Of a stretch of 64,000 nt of DNA, positions 22,772 to 35,434 are shown one piece after another. The translations under genes were made by a program, and so were the position numbers. The stretch is from assembly GCF_900106975.1 (NCBI RefSeq), contig NZ_FNNU01000009.1:86980-150979 (forward strand), given 5' to 3'. The notes under the pieces are model-generated. The model ran no database searches. It saw only the letters and a list, made by a program, of their open reading frames with translations, and was not told the origin of the DNA. Position 1 is the stretch's first letter, and each line of letters starts with the position of its first letter. Origin of the DNA: Pseudomonas kuykendallii. Lineage in GTDB: Bacteria > Pseudomonadota > Gammaproteobacteria > Pseudomonadales > Pseudomonadaceae.

Positions 22772-25005
22772 GATGCGCCCTCTTCGCTTACTCGGATGCC
22801 GACTTCCGCCGCCAGGGCGAGGAAGTTGGGGAAAGATGTCGCCACATTGGCGCAGTCGTGGATGCGGATCGGCGCGCTGGCGCGCAATGCGGCCACGCTG
22901 AAGGCCATGGCGATGCGGTGATCGCCATGGCTGTAGACCTCGCCGCCGCCCAGGTTGCCGCCCTCGATGACGATGCCATCGGCCGTCGCTTCGGACTTCA
23001 CGCCGAGGGCGAGCAAGCCATCGGCCATGACCTGGATGCGATCGGACTCCTTGACTCGCAGCTCTTCGGCGCCACGCAGCACGGTGCGCCCGGACGCCAC
23101 CGCGGCGGCGATGAACAGCACCGGGAATTCGTCGATGGCCAGCGGCACCAGGTGCCGGGGAATCTCGATGCCCTGCAGGCGCGCAGCGCGCACGCGGATG
23201 TCCGCCACCGGCTCGCCGCCGACGTCACGCGGATTCTCCAGAGTGATATCCGCGCCCATCAGGCGAAGGATGTCGATCACGCCGGTGCGGGTCGGATTGA
23301 CACCGACGTGCCGCAGCAGCAATTCCGAGCCTTCGGCGATGCTGGCGGCGACCAGGAAGAACGCCGCCGAGGAAATGTCCGCCGGCACTTCGATGGCGCA
23401 GGCCCGCAGCCTGTGGCCGGGCTCGACCGTCACCGTGGCGCCGTCCACCGCCAGCGGATAGCCGAAACCGCGCAACATGCGCTCGGTGTGGTCGCGGGTC
23501 GGCGCCGGCTCGGTCACCGAGGTGTTTCCCGCGGCGTACAGACCGGCGAGCAGCAGGCAGGATTTGACCTGGGCGCTGGCCATCGGCATCGCATAATTCA
23601 GCCCTTGCAGGCGTTGGCCGCCGCGAATGCTCAGCGGCGGACGACCGTCGGCGGCGGTCTCGATCTGCGCGCCCATCTGGCGCAACGGTTCGGCGATGCG
23701 CCCCATCGGACGCTTCGACAGCGACTCGTCGCCGGTCAGCACGCTGTCGAACGGCTGCGCCGCCAGCAGCCCGCTGAGCAGGCGCATCGACGTGCCGGAA
23801 TTGCCCAGATACAGCGGCCCCGGCGGCGCCTTCAAGCCGTGCAGCCCGACGCCATGGATGATCACGCGACCGTGGTGCGGCCCCTCGATCACCACGCCCA
23901 TGTCGCGGAACGCCTGCAGCGTCGCCAGGGCGTCCTCTCCTTCGAGGAAACCGTCGATCTCGGTGGTGCCTTCGGCCAGCGAGCCGAGCACGATCGAACG
24001 GTGGGAAATCGACTTGTCGCCCGGTACCCGGATGCTGCCGCTGACGCGCCCGCCGGGCTGGGCGAGGAACACGAGGTCGCCGTTGGCCTGCACCGAATCG
24101 ACGTAGGCGCGCCGGGCGAGAATCTTGCCGAAATGCTCGCGGGCGACGCGTGCGCGGGTGAACACGCCGAGCAACTGATGGCCGTCGCCACTGTCGATAG
24201 CCTCGCGCAAGGCGTCGAGATCACCACGGAAGGCGTCGAGCGTGCGCAGCACGGCATCGCGGTTGGCGAGGAAGATGTCGTGCCACATCACCGGATCGCT
24301 GCCGGCAATGCGGGTGAAATCGCGAAAACCGCCGGCGGCGTAACGGAAGATCTCCAGGTTCTCGCTGCGCTTGGCCAGTGAGTCCACCAGGCCGAATGCC
24401 AGCAGATGCGGCAGGTGGCTGGTGGCGGCGAGCACTTGATCGTGGTGTTCGACCTCCATGTGTTCGACGTCCGCGCCCAGTTCGCGCCAGAGCCGGTCGA
24501 CCAGCGCCAGCGCTTCGCCGTCGGTCGACGCCAGCGGCGTAAGGATCACCTTATGGCGACGGAACAGCCCGCCGTCGGCCGCCTCGACGCCGCTGCGCTC
24601 GGAGCCGGCGATGGGATGGCCGGGGACGAAGCGCGCCGGCATTTCGCCGAAGGCCTCGCCGGCGGCACGCACCACGTTGCCCTTGGCGCTGCCGACATCG
24701 GTGAGCACGGCATTGCCGAGGTCGAGCCGGGCCAGTTCGGCGAGGAGCTTTTCCATCGCCAGGATCGGCACGGCCAGCTGGATCACATCGGCGGCGCGGC
24801 AGGCGGCGGCGAGGTCGGTCTCGCAACGATCGACCACCCCCTGTTCCACCGCCAGGCGGCGCGATTGCGGATCGAGGTCGAAGCCCACCACTTCGCCGAA
24901 CAGGCCTTTCTCGCGCAGGCCTTTGGCGAACGAGCCGCCGATCAGGCCGAGACCGACCACCACCAGGCGGCCGAGCGCGCGCCCGGCCTGTGGCAGCGGC
25001 GTCAT
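22768..25005 (-). CDS. Bifunctional prephenate/arogenate dehydrogenase - EPSP synthase
   Basis: One 745-residue polypeptide joining two steps of aromatic amino acid synthesis. Residues 1 to about 290 are a TyrA dehydrogenase with the Rossmann motif [10 protein letters not shown] and PGHPIAGSE, oxidising prephenate or arogenate towards tyrosine. Residues about 300-745 are AroA (5-enolpyruvylshikimate-3-phosphate synthase), with [22 protein letters not shown] and the KESDRIQVM motif. The ATG at 25005 begins one base after the hisC stop; an in-frame ATG 11 codons upstream would overlap hisC. This fusion is known in Pseudomonas (PA3164 type) and gives one protein acting both before and after chorismate. 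Confidence 0.95.
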   Translation of the reverse strand: MTPLPQAGRALGRLVVVGLGLIGGSFAKGLREKGLFGEVVGFDLDPQSRRLAVEQGVVDRCETDLAAACRAADVIQLAVPILAMEKLLAELARLDLGNAVLTDVGSAKGNVVRAAGEAFGEMPARFVPGHPIAGSERSGVEAADGGLFRRHKVILTPLASTDGEALALVDRLWRELGADVEHMEVEHHDQVLAATSHLPHLLAFGLVDSLAKRSENLEIFRYAAGGFRDFTRIAGSDPVMWHDIFLANRDAVLRTLDAFRGDLDALREAIDSGDGHQLLGVFTRARVAREHFGKILARRAYVDSVQANGDLVFLAQPGGRVSGSIRVPGDKSISHRSIVLGSLAEGTTEIDGFLEGEDALATLQAFRDMGVVIEGPHHGRVIIHGVGLHGLKAPPGPLYLGNSGTSMRLLSGLLAAQPFDSVLTGDESLSKRPMGRIAEPLRQMGAQIETAADGRPPLSIRGGQRLQGLNYAMPMASAQVKSCLLLAGLYAAGNTSVTEPAPTRDHTERMLRGFGYPLAVDGATVTVEPGHRLRACAIEVPADISSAAFFLVAASIAEGSELLLRHVGVNPTRTGVIDILRLMGADITLENPRDVGGEPVADIRVRAARLQGIEIPRHLVPLAIDEFPVLFIAAAVASGRTVLRGAEELRVKESDRIQVMADGLLALGVKSEATADGIVIEGGNLGGGEVYSHGDHRIAMAFSVAALRASAPIRIHDCANVATSFPNFLALAAEVGIRVSEEGAS

Positions 25006-25006
25006 A

Positions 25007-26119
25007 TCAGCCACGGGCGAGAATCCGTCCCAGCGCATCCAGGCAACGGGCGTTCTCTTCGGCCAGGCCGATGGAGATGCGCAGGTGATTGGGCATGCCG
25101 TAGGCGCCTACCGGCCGCACGATCACGCCTTCACGCAGCAGCGCCTGGTACACCGGCGCCGCGTCGCGGCCGAGATCGACGGCGATGAAGTTGGCCTTCG
25201 ACGCGATCCACTGCAGGTCCAGCGCGCGGAAGCCCTGCTCGAGCTGCTTCATGCCGGCATCGTTCAGCGCGCGGCTGCGCTGCAGGTAGTCGGCGTCGTC
25301 GAGGGCGGCGCAGGCGGCGCTCAGGGCCAGGCTATTGACGTTGAAGGGCTGGCGCACGCGGTTCAGCACGTCGGCGATCTCCGTCGACGACAACCCGTAA
25401 CCGACGCGCAACGCGGCCAGGCCGTAAGCCTTGGAGAAGGTCCGCGAGACCAGCAGGTTGGGGTACTGCGCCAGGTAATCGAGGCCGTCGGGCAACTCGT
25501 CGCCCTCGGCGTACTCGATGTAGGCCTCGTCCAGCACCACCAGCACACGCTCCGGGACCTTGGCGAGGAAGTCGGCCAGCGCCGCCGGGCCGAACCAGGT
25601 GCCGGTCGGGTTGTTCGGGTTGGCGATGAACACCACGCGGGTATTCTCGTCGATCGCCGCGAGCATCGCCGGCAGATCGTGGCCCCAGTGCTTCGCCGCG
25701 ACCGAGCGCCCTTCGGCGCCGACGGCCTGGGTGACGATCGGGTAGACGGCGAACGCGTGCTGGCTGAACACCGCGTTCAGGCCCGGCGCCAGGTAGGCAC
25801 GCGCGACCAGTTCAAGGATGTCGTTGGAGCCGTTGCCCAGGGTCACCTGCGCGGCGGTCACCCGGCAGCGCTCGGCGAGCTTGCTCTTCAGCTCGAAGCC
25901 GTTGCCGTCGGGGTAGCGGGTCAGCTCGGCCAGTTCGGCGCGGATCGCCGCCAGCGCCTTTTCGCCGGGGCCCAGCGGATTCTCGTTGCTGGCCAGCTTG
26001 ACGATGCTCGCCGGCTCCAGGCCGAGTTCGCGCGCCAGCTCGTCGACCGGCTTGCCCGGCACGTAAGGGGACAGCTTCTGCACGCCGGGCTGGGCCAGAC
26101 GAAGGAAATCACAACTCAT
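25007..26119 (-). CDS. hisC: Histidinol-phosphate aminotransferase (HisC2 type)
   Basis: PLP-dependent fold-type I aminotransferase of 370 residues that converts imidazole-acetol phosphate and glutamate to histidinol phosphate; enzymes of this subgroup often also accept aromatic keto acids. The PLP lysine is K230 in SRTFSKAYGL. Other marks are SNENPLGP near residue 45, NPNNPTGT and the C-terminal NHLRISIG arginine region. Lying between pheA and tyrA-aroA suggests an added role in transaminating prephenate or phenylpyruvate, which is inference from position. Downstream spacing to tyrA-aroA is a single base. Confidence 0.95.
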   Translation of the reverse strand: MSCDFLRLAQPGVQKLSPYVPGKPVDELARELGLEPASIVKLASNENPLGPGEKALAAIRAELAELTRYPDGNGFELKSKLAERCRVTAAQVTLGNGSNDILELVARAYLAPGLNAVFSQHAFAVYPIVTQAVGAEGRSVAAKHWGHDLPAMLAAIDENTRVVFIANPNNPTGTWFGPAALADFLAKVPERVLVVLDEAYIEYAEGDELPDGLDYLAQYPNLLVSRTFSKAYGLAALRVGYGLSSTEIADVLNRVRQPFNVNSLALSAACAALDDADYLQRSRALNDAGMKQLEQGFRALDLQWIASKANFIAVDLGRDAAPVYQALLREGVIVRPVGAYGMPNHLRISIGLAEENARCLDALGRILARG

Positions 26120-26152
26120 GCGAACCTCTGTTCAAGCGGCGCCGCGCGCCGG

Positions 26153-26770
26153 TCAACTGATTGCCGAATAGCGGCCTGGCCGGTGATTGACCGCCAGCAC
26201 CATGTTCAGTACCACCGCGCCGACGATCGACAGCGCGATGGCGTGCAGATCGACGACGAACAGCGCCACCAGCAGGATCAGGCAGTCGATGACCATTTGC
26301 ACCTTGCCGGCACGCCAGCCGAAATGGTCCTGGAGATAGAGCACCGCGATGTTCACGCCGCCCAGGCTGGCCCGGTGGCGGAACAGGATCAGCAGGCCGA
26401 TGCCCATCAGGATGCCGCCCAGAATACTGGCATACAGCGGGTTGAGCGTCTGGAAACCGATCAGCCGCGGGGTCAGGTCGGCGAACAGCGAGACCAGTGT
26501 CACCGACGTCAGGGTACGCAGCGTGAACGGCCAGCCCATGCGCCGGATCGCCAGCCAGTAGAACGGCAGGTTGATCACGAAAAAGGCCACGCCGAAGCTG
26601 ACCACGCCGGTGTACTGGGTGAGGAACGCCAGCCCCGCGGTGCCGCCGGTGAGCAGGCCGGCGGCACGATAGAGATTGATCGCCAGGGCGATCATCAGGG
26701 TGCCGCTGACCAGCGCCTGGGCATCCTCGAACAGGCTGTGGCGGTCGGCCGGCGTGCTGTCCAGCGTCAT
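26153..26770 (-). CDS. YitT/DUF161-family integral membrane protein
   Basis: A 205-residue multi-pass membrane protein with about six hydrophobic segments. Family-like glycine motifs are visible: RAAGLLTGGTAGLAFL near residue 40 and RHRASLGGVNI in the second half, consistent with the YitT 5-TM family. Its substrate is unknown. The ATG at 26770 is preferred over an upstream GTG because GGAG lies seven bases before it. It sits between pheA and hisC, where I know of no such gene in the described Pseudomonas supraoperon, so it appears to be an insertion, yet it keeps operon direction and short spacing (about 40 and 33 bases). Confidence 0.85.
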   Translation of the reverse strand: MTLDSTPADRHSLFEDAQALVSGTLMIALAINLYRAAGLLTGGTAGLAFLTQYTGVVSFGVAFFVINLPFYWLAIRRMGWPFTLRTLTSVTLVSLFADLTPRLIGFQTLNPLYASILGGILMGIGLLILFRHRASLGGVNIAVLYLQDHFGWRAGKVQMVIDCLILLVALFVVDLHAIALSIVGAVVLNMVLAVNHRPGRYSAIS

Positions 26771-26810
26771 GCCGCCACTCCGCACGGGCGCGCCAGGTGC
26801 CGCGCGCCGT

Positions 26811-27917
26811 TCAGAGCACGGCCTTGGGGTAGGAACCCAGCACTTTCACCGCGACCGCTTCCTGGCTGAGGCGCTCGAGCAGGTCCTTGATCAGCGGGTC
26901 CTTGTGGTGGCCGACGAAGTCGATGAAGAACACGTAGGTCCACTTGCCGCTGCGCGACGGGCGCGTCTCGATGCGCGTCAGGTCGATGCCGTTGCTGTGG
27001 AACGGCACCAGCAGCTCGTGCAGCGCGCCGGGCTTGTTGCGCATGGAGACGATCACAGAGGTCTTGTCGTCGCCGGTCGGCGGGACTTCCTGGTTGCCGA
27101 TGATGAGGAAGCGCGTGGAGTTGTCCGGGCGGTCCTCGATCTTCTCCTGCAGCTTGGTCAGGCCGTAGAGGCTGGCCGCCATGTCGCCGGCGATGGCCGC
27201 CGAGCTCCACTCGCCCTTGACCCGCTTGGCGGCGTCGGCGTTGCTGGAAACCGCCACGCGCTCGACGTTCGGGTAGTGCGCATCGAGCCACTTGCGGCAC
27301 TGCGCCAGGGACTGGGCGTGCGAATAGATGCGGCTGATGTTGTCGGTCTTGGTGTTGTCGCCGACCAGCAGGTGATGGTGGATGCGCAGCTCGACTTCGC
27401 CGCAGATCACCATGTCGTGCTCGAGGAAGCTGTCCAGCGTGTGGTTGACCGCGCCCTCGGTGGAGTTTTCCACCGGCACCACGCCGAAATTGACCGCACC
27501 CGCGGCGACCTCGCGGAACACCTCGTCGATGGCCGCCATCGGCGTGCTGATCACCGCGTTGCCGAAATGCTTGATCGCCGCGGCCTGGGTGAAGGTGCCC
27601 TCGGGGCCGAGGTAGGCGACCTTCAGCGGATTCTCCAGGGCCAGGCAGGACGACATGACCTCCCGGAACAGCCGTGCCATCTCCTCGTTGCTGAGCGGGC
27701 CCTTGTTGCGTTCCATCACCCGCTTGAGCACCTGCGCCTCGCGCTCGGGCCGGTAGAATACCGGCACCTCGCCTTCGGCCAGCGCGGCCATCTTGACCCG
27801 GGCGACCTCTTCAGCGCAGCGCGCACGGTCGCTGATCAACTCGAGGATCTTCTCATCGAGCTTGTCGATGCGTACCCGCAGCGCCTTCAGCTCAAGCTCG
27901 GAGTTGGCATCGGACAT
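26811..27917 (-). CDS. pheA: Bifunctional chorismate mutase - prephenate dehydratase
   Basis: P-protein of phenylalanine synthesis, 368 residues. Residues 1-90 are an AroQ chorismate mutase (LRVRIDKLDEKILELISDRA). Residues about 95-275 are prephenate dehydratase, with YLGPEGTFTQAA, VVPVENSTEGAVNHT and the active-site NSTRFLII segment. Residues about 285-360 form an ACT domain (SVIVSMRNKPGALHELL...RIETRPSRSGKWTYVFF), the phenylalanine feedback site. The ATG at 27917 shares its A with the serC stop codon (TGATG), so serC and pheA are translationally coupled. The frame continues upstream inside serC without coding sense. Confidence 0.97.
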   Translation of the reverse strand: MSDANSELELKALRVRIDKLDEKILELISDRARCAEEVARVKMAALAEGEVPVFYRPEREAQVLKRVMERNKGPLSNEEMARLFREVMSSCLALENPLKVAYLGPEGTFTQAAAIKHFGNAVISTPMAAIDEVFREVAAGAVNFGVVPVENSTEGAVNHTLDSFLEHDMVICGEVELRIHHHLLVGDNTKTDNISRIYSHAQSLAQCRKWLDAHYPNVERVAVSSNADAAKRVKGEWSSAAIAGDMAASLYGLTKLQEKIEDRPDNSTRFLIIGNQEVPPTGDDKTSVIVSMRNKPGALHELLVPFHSNGIDLTRIETRPSRSGKWTYVFFIDFVGHHKDPLIKDLLERLSQEAVAVKVLGSYPKAVL

Positions 27918-29002
27918 CAGCCACGCTCCTTCTCGAACTCCGCCATGTAGCCGACCAGCGCCTCGATGGCGTCCAGGCCGAGGGCGTTGTAGATGGACGC
28001 GCGCATGCCGCCCACCGAACGGTGCCCCTTGAGGTTGAGCAGCCCGCGGGCGTCGGCGCCGGCGAGGAAATCCTTGTCCAGGCGCTCGTCGGCGAGGCGG
28101 AACGGCACGTTCATCCACGAACGCGCCTCACCGGTGATCGGGTTGCTGTACAGGCCGCTGGCGTCGATGAAGCCGTACAGACGGTCCTTCTTCGCGCGGT
28201 TGCGCTGTTCCATGGCGGCGACCCCGCCCTGCTCCTTGAGCCACTCGAAGACCAGCCCGGAGAGGTACCAGGAGAAGGTCGCCGGGGTGTTGTACATCGA
28301 GCCGTTATCGGCCGCGATCTTGTAGTCGAGCATCGTCGGGCAGACGCTGCGCGCGCGACCGAGCAGGTCTTCGCGAACGACCACCACCACCAGGCCGCTG
28401 GGGCCGATGTTCTTCTGCGCGCCGGCGTAGATCAGGCCGAACTTCGACACGTCGAGGGGGCGCGAGAGGATGTCCGAGGACATGTCCACCACCAGCGGCA
28501 CGTCGCCGGTCTCGGGAATCCAGTTGAATTCCAGGCCGCCGATGGTCTCGTTGGAGGCGTAATGCACGTAGGCGGCCTTCGCATCCAGCTGCCATTCGCT
28601 CTGAGGCGGGATGGCGAAGTAGTCGTACGGCTTGGCGCTGGCGGCGATGTTGACCTTGCCGTAGCGGCGCGCCTCTTCGACGGCCTTGCGCGACCAGATG
28701 CCGGTGTCGATGTAGTCGGCCGAAGCGCCTTCGGGCAACAGGTTCAGCGGGATTTCGGCGAACTGCTGGCTGGCGCCGCCCTGGAGGAACAGCACCTTGT
28801 AGTTGGCCGGCACCGACAGCAGGTCGCGCAGGTCCTGCTCGGCCTTGACCGCGATGGCCGTGTAGTCGTCGCTGCGATGGCTCATCTCCATCACCGAAAG
28901 GCCCTTGCCGTTCCAGTCGAGGAGTTCGGCCTGGGCACGTTGCAGTACCGCCTCGGGAAGCGCGGCCGGGCCGGCGCAGAAGTTGAAAGCGCGATTGCTC
29001 AT
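27917..29002 (-). CDS. serC: Phosphoserine aminotransferase
   Basis: PLP enzyme converting 3-phosphohydroxypyruvate and glutamate to phosphoserine; it also acts in pyridoxal phosphate synthesis on the 4-phosphohydroxythreonine route. The product is 361 residues, as expected. It starts RAFNFCAGPAALPEAVL and carries LFLQGGASQQF and the PLP lysine K197 in YAGAQKNIGPSG. It is the first gene after gyrA, with a 117-base gap that includes a short GC hairpin followed by TTTTT (about 29020-29040, minus), which may attenuate read-through from gyrA. The next gene, pheA, overlaps by one base. Confidence 0.97.
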   Translation of the reverse strand: MSNRAFNFCAGPAALPEAVLQRAQAELLDWNGKGLSVMEMSHRSDDYTAIAVKAEQDLRDLLSVPANYKVLFLQGGASQQFAEIPLNLLPEGASADYIDTGIWSRKAVEEARRYGKVNIAASAKPYDYFAIPPQSEWQLDAKAAYVHYASNETIGGLEFNWIPETGDVPLVVDMSSDILSRPLDVSKFGLIYAGAQKNIGPSGLVVVVVREDLLGRARSVCPTMLDYKIAADNGSMYNTPATFSWYLSGLVFEWLKEQGGVAAMEQRNRAKKDRLYGFIDASGLYSNPITGEARSWMNVPFRLADERLDKDFLAGADARGLLNLKGHRSVGGMRASIYNALGLDAIEALVGYMAEFEKERG

Positions 29003-29119
29003 CGTTGATGTCTCTCAAAAAGGCAGGGCTTGGCCCTTTCACTCGTTCGAACCCCGCGTTGCCGGCAGAAGCCCGAGCGTTGCCGCCCGGCCCCTGCCTG
29101 CATGGGAACGCCGCCGACG

Positions 29120-31936
<2,817 letters not shown>

Positions 31937-31986
31937 GAGAAGCCTGGTTCCTTTTGTCTGCGAGGTGCTGCGAATAAGCGCGGGAT

Positions 31987-32017
31987 ATTATCACAAGGCG
32001 GCGTTCGAAAGCCGCCT
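31987..32017 (-). promoter_or_regulatory. Candidate gyrA promoter with mtnA end hairpin
   Basis: The minus strand has a hairpin AGGCGGC-N8-GCCGCCT (31996-32017) and then TGTGATAAT, an extended -10-like element (GATAAT at 31987-31992) about 50 bases before the gyrA ATG. No good -35 is visible. The hairpin lacks a U-run, so it is at best a weak end for mtnA. Confidence 0.35.
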
Positions 32018-32050
32018 AGAGACGCGTCGAATGGATGAGCAGGCGCCCCT

Positions 32051-33127
32051 TCAGTGCAGGCGCTTGCGACTCATCAGGGCGGCCATCTTCGTCGCGTCGG
32101 GGCGTTCGACCACGCCCTTCTCGGTGACGATGGCGTCGATCAGGTCGGCCGGGGTGACATCGAACACCGGATTCAGCGCCTCGACGCCGGCGGCGACGCG
32201 CACGCCGCCGACGTCCAGCAGCTCCGCGCCGTCGCGCTCCTCGAGGGGAATGTCGTCGCCGCTCTCCAGCGCCATGTCGATGCTCGAGCTGGGCGCCACG
32301 ACCATGAAGCGCACGCCGTGGTGCATGGCGCAAACGGCCAGTTGATAGGTGCCGATCTTGCTCGCCACATCGCCGTTGGCGGTGATCCGGTCGGCGCCGA
32401 CGATGACCCAGGTGATGCCTTTGGTCTTCATCAGGTGCGCGGCGGCGGAATCGACGCCGAGGCTCAGCGGGATGCCTTCGCTGGCCAGTTCCCAGGCGGT
32501 CAGGCGCGAGCCCTGCAGCCAGGGCCGGGTTTCGTCGACGTAGACGCGCTCCACCAGCCCCTCGAGGTAGGCCGCGCGAATCACCCCGAGCGCGGTACCG
32601 AAGCCGCCGGTGGCGAGCGCGCCGGTGTTGCAGTGGGTGAGCAGGGTCTGCAGGTTGCCCTGCTGCTTGCGAATAAGCTCCATGCCCAGCTGAGCCATGG
32701 TCAGGTTGGCCTCGCGGTCACTGAGGTGGATAGCCATGGCCTCGGCTTCCAGCGCCTTCAGCGGGTCTTCGCCGTGCTTGAGCTTGTCGAGCCGTTCGCG
32801 CAGGCGGTTCAGCGCCCAGGACAGGTTGACCGCAGTCGGCCTGGCGCCCTCCAGCACGGCGAAGTCCGCCTCCAGCTCGGCGCGCCAGTCGCCGCCCTGC
32901 GCCAGGCGCGCCCGCGCGCCAAGCACCAGCCCGTAGGCCGCGGCGATGCCGATCACCGGCGCACCCCGCACCAGCATGCTGCGAATCGCCTCGGCGACAC
33001 CGGCGGCCGAGTCGAAGGTGAGCCAGGTTTCCTCCAGCGGCAGCCGGCGCTGGTCGAGCAGATGCAGCTCGCCCGCGCGCCATTCGATGGACGTGACCTT
33101 CTCCGCCGCCAGCAATCGCTCGCGCAT
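32051..33127 (-). CDS. mtnA: Methylthioribose-1-phosphate isomerase
   Basis: Converts 5-methylthioribose-1-phosphate to 5-methylthioribulose-1-phosphate in methionine salvage. The 358-residue protein has the eIF2B-like isomerase fold marks: [14 protein letters not shown], the catalytic cysteine in [20 protein letters not shown] and the catalytic aspartate in [20 protein letters not shown]. The ATG at 33127 is chosen by family N-terminus ([11 protein letters not shown]); the frame runs far upstream without sense. It is divergent from the methylthioadenosine deaminase gene, whose product feeds the same pathway through methylthioinosine. Confidence 0.97.
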   Translation of the reverse strand: MRERLLAAEKVTSIEWRAGELHLLDQRRLPLEETWLTFDSAAGVAEAIRSMLVRGAPVIGIAAAYGLVLGARARLAQGGDWRAELEADFAVLEGARPTAVNLSWALNRLRERLDKLKHGEDPLKALEAEAMAIHLSDREANLTMAQLGMELIRKQQGNLQTLLTHCNTGALATGGFGTALGVIRAAYLEGLVERVYVDETRPWLQGSRLTAWELASEGIPLSLGVDSAAAHLMKTKGITWVIVGADRITANGDVASKIGTYQLAVCAMHHGVRFMVVAPSSSIDMALESGDDIPLEERDGAELLDVGGVRVAAGVEALNPVFDVTPADLIDAIVTEKGVVERPDATKMAALMSRKRLH

Positions 33128-33158
33128 GCTCAACCTCGTACCGGAACAAAAGCGGCGA

Positions 33159-33164
33159 ATTATA
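33159..33164 (-). promoter_or_regulatory. mtnA -10 element
   Basis: A perfect TATAAT on the minus strand, ending 31 bases before the mtnA ATG in an otherwise very GC-rich divergent spacer. No convincing -35 hexamer lies 16-18 bases upstream. Confidence 0.5.
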
Positions 33165-33230
33165 CGCACAAGCCCGCGGCGGTGGCGGGCGACGCGGCGG
33201 CGGGCGAGCCGCCCGACCGCTGGCTTCGCC

Positions 33231-33259
33231 TTTCCAGCCCCGTGCGGCTTCAATACACT
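33231..33259 (+). promoter_or_regulatory. Candidate promoter of the methylthioadenosine deaminase gene
   Basis: TTTCCA (33231-33236), a 17-base spacer and TACACT (33254-33259) lie 30 bases before the ATG at 33290. Both hexamers are moderate matches to the sigma-70 consensus. Confidence 0.4.
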
Positions 33260-33289
33260 GTCCGGCCCTCTGACCTGGAACGCCAGCCC

Positions 33290-34609
33290 ATGCCCGACGC
33301 GCCCCTCGACCTGTTGCTGCTGCCGTCCTGGCTGGTTCCGGTGGAGCCGGCGGGCGTGGTCCTCGGCGACCACGGCCTGGGCATCCGCGACGGACGCATC
33401 GTGCTCATCGCGCCACGCGCCGAGGCCCTGCGCCAGCCGGCGACGGAAATCCGCGAACTGCCCGGCATGCTGCTCGCGCCGGGACTGATCAACGCCCACG
33501 GCCACGCGGCCATGAGCCTGTTCCGTGGCTTCGCCGACGACCTGCCGCTGCAGAGCTGGCTGGAGCAGCACATCTGGCCGGCCGAGGGCCGCTGGGTCGA
33601 CGAGGACTTCGTCCGCGCGGGCACCGAACTGGCGGTGGCCGAACAGCTCAAGGGCGGCATCACCTGCTTCTGCGACCAGTACTTCTACCCGAAGATCGCC
33701 AGCGAAGTGATGCACAACGCAGGCGTGCGCGCGCAGATCAGCCTGCCGATCCTCGACTTCCCGATCCCCGGCGCGGCGGACCCGGCCGACGCCATTCGCC
33801 GCGGCCTGGAGCTGTTCGACGACCTGCGCCACCACCCGCGCCTGAAGGTCGCCTTCGGCCCGCACGCGCCCTATACGGTGAGCGACGACAAGCTGGCGAA
33901 CATCCTGATGCTCGCCGACCAGCTGGACGCCGGCATTCATATGCACGTCCACGAGACCGCCGGCGAGGTGCAGCAGGCCGTCGAGCGGACCGGCGAGCGG
34001 CCGCTGGCGCGCATCGCCCGCCTCGGCCTGCTCGGCCCGCGCTTCCAGGCCGTGCACATGACCCAGGTGAACGACGAGGATCTGGCGCTGCTGGTGGAAA
34101 GCAACAGCAGCGTGATCCACTGCCCGGAGTCCAACCTCAAGCTGGCCAGCGGTTTCTGCCCCGTCGAGAAACTCTGGCAGGCCGGCGTCAACGTCGCCCT
34201 CGGCACCGACGGCGCGGCCAGCAACAACGACCTCGACCTGCTGGGCGAAAGCCGCACCGCCGCGCTGCTGGCCAAGGCCGTCGCCGGTTCGGCCACCGCC
34301 CTGGACGCGCACCGCGCGCTGCGCATGGCCACGCTCAACGGCGCGCGCGCCCTCGGGCTGGACGCCTGCTGCGGTTCGCTGGAGGTCGGCAAGTTCGCCG
34401 ACCTGGTCGTCTTCGACCTTAACGGCCTGGCCCAGCAGCCGGTTTACGATCCGGTATCGCAACTGATCTACGCCTGCGGGCGCGACTGCGTGAAGCACGT
34501 CTGGGTCGGCGGCAAGCCACTGCTCGACGACGGACGCCTGACCCGCATGGACGAACAACGCATCATCGCCACTGCACGGCAGTGGGGCTCGCGCATCCGC
34601 GGCGGCTGA
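33290..34609 (+). CDS. 5'-methylthioadenosine deaminase (TRZ/ATZ-family amidohydrolase)
   Basis: Metal-dependent amidohydrolase of 439 residues. The P. aeruginosa counterpart (PA3170) is established as a methylthioadenosine deaminase giving methylthioinosine, which a phosphorylase splits to methylthioribose-1-phosphate, the MtnA substrate. Metal ligands are visible: [10 protein letters not shown] near residue 68, a histidine in [11 protein letters not shown], a histidine in AVHMTQV and an aspartate in [13 protein letters not shown]. The C-terminus returns to the composite beta domain ([10 protein letters not shown]). The ATG at 33290 gives the family N-terminus; the open frame extends upstream through antisense of mtnA. 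Confidence 0.92.
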   Translation: MPDAPLDLLLLPSWLVPVEPAGVVLGDHGLGIRDGRIVLIAPRAEALRQPATEIRELPGMLLAPGLINAHGHAAMSLFRGFADDLPLQSWLEQHIWPAEGRWVDEDFVRAGTELAVAEQLKGGITCFCDQYFYPKIASEVMHNAGVRAQISLPILDFPIPGAADPADAIRRGLELFDDLRHHPRLKVAFGPHAPYTVSDDKLANILMLADQLDAGIHMHVHETAGEVQQAVERTGERPLARIARLGLLGPRFQAVHMTQVNDEDLALLVESNSSVIHCPESNLKLASGFCPVEKLWQAGVNVALGTDGAASNNDLDLLGESRTAALLAKAVAGSATALDAHRALRMATLNGARALGLDACCGSLEVGKFADLVVFDLNGLAQQPVYDPVSQLIYACGRDCVKHVWVGGKPLLDDGRLTRMDEQRIIATARQWGSRIRGG

Positions 34610-34730
34610 CGCCGGCCTGCGACAAACTGGCATACATTGGGCCGACGTCGATGAGCCTATCGGCGCCGTCAAGCTGGCAACATGTCCGCCCGGCCGCGCC
34701 CTCCTCTTTCTCGTTTCGATGGAACTACTC

Positions 34731-35429
34731 ATGAGCAATGTCGATCACGCCGAAATCGCCAAATTCGAAGCCCTGGCCCACCGCTGGTGGGACCGCGAAA
34801 GCGAGTTCAAACCCCTGCACGACATCAACCCGCTGCGGGTCAACTGGATCGACGAACGCGTCGGCCTGGCCGGCAAGAAGGTCATCGACATCGGCTGCGG
34901 CGGCGGCATCCTCAGCGAAGCCATGGCCCAGCGCGGCGCCGAGGTGATCGGCATCGACATGGGCGAGGCGCCGCTGTCGGTGGCACGCCTGCACCAGCTC
35001 GAATCCGGCGTGCCGGTGGAATACCGGCAGATCACCGCCGAAGCGATGGCGGCGGAAATGCCCGGCCAGTTCGACGTGGTCACCTGCCTGGAAATGCTCG
35101 AGCACGTACCCGACCCGGCCTCGGTGATCCGCGCCTGCCACACGCTGGTCAAGCCCGGCGGCCAGGTGTTCTTCTCCACCATCAACCGCAACCCCAAGGC
35201 CTGGCTGTTCGCCATCGTCGGCGCCGAGTACCTGATGCGCCTGCTGCCGCGAGGCACCCATGACTTCGCCAAGTTCATCCGTCCTTCCGAGCTGGGCACC
35301 TGGAGCCGCGACGCCGGGCTGCAGGTCCGCGACATCATCGGCCTGACCTACAACCCGCTGAGCAAGCGCTACAGGCTGGCGCCGGACGTGGACGTCAACT
35401 ACATGGTCCAGACCCTGAGGGAGGCGTGA
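34731..35429 (+). CDS. ubiG: Ubiquinone biosynthesis O-methyltransferase
   Basis: SAM-dependent methyltransferase making both O-methylations in ubiquinone synthesis, acting at the inner membrane face. The 232-residue protein starts [20 protein letters not shown] and has the SAM motif [17 protein letters not shown], motif II-like [12 protein letters not shown] and motif [15 protein letters not shown]. The ATG at 34731 is preferred to one four codons upstream because GGAA lies a suitable distance before it and the length matches the family. It overlaps the start region of mupP downstream, indicating an operon. Confidence 0.97.
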   Translation: MSNVDHAEIAKFEALAHRWWDRESEFKPLHDINPLRVNWIDERVGLAGKKVIDIGCGGGILSEAMAQRGAEVIGIDMGEAPLSVARLHQLESGVPVEYRQITAEAMAAEMPGQFDVVTCLEMLEHVPDPASVIRACHTLVKPGGQVFFSTINRNPKAWLFAIVGAEYLMRLLPRGTHDFAKFIRPSELGTWSRDAGLQVRDIIGLTYNPLSKRYRLAPDVDVNYMVQTLREA

Positions 35430-35434
35430 GCGGC

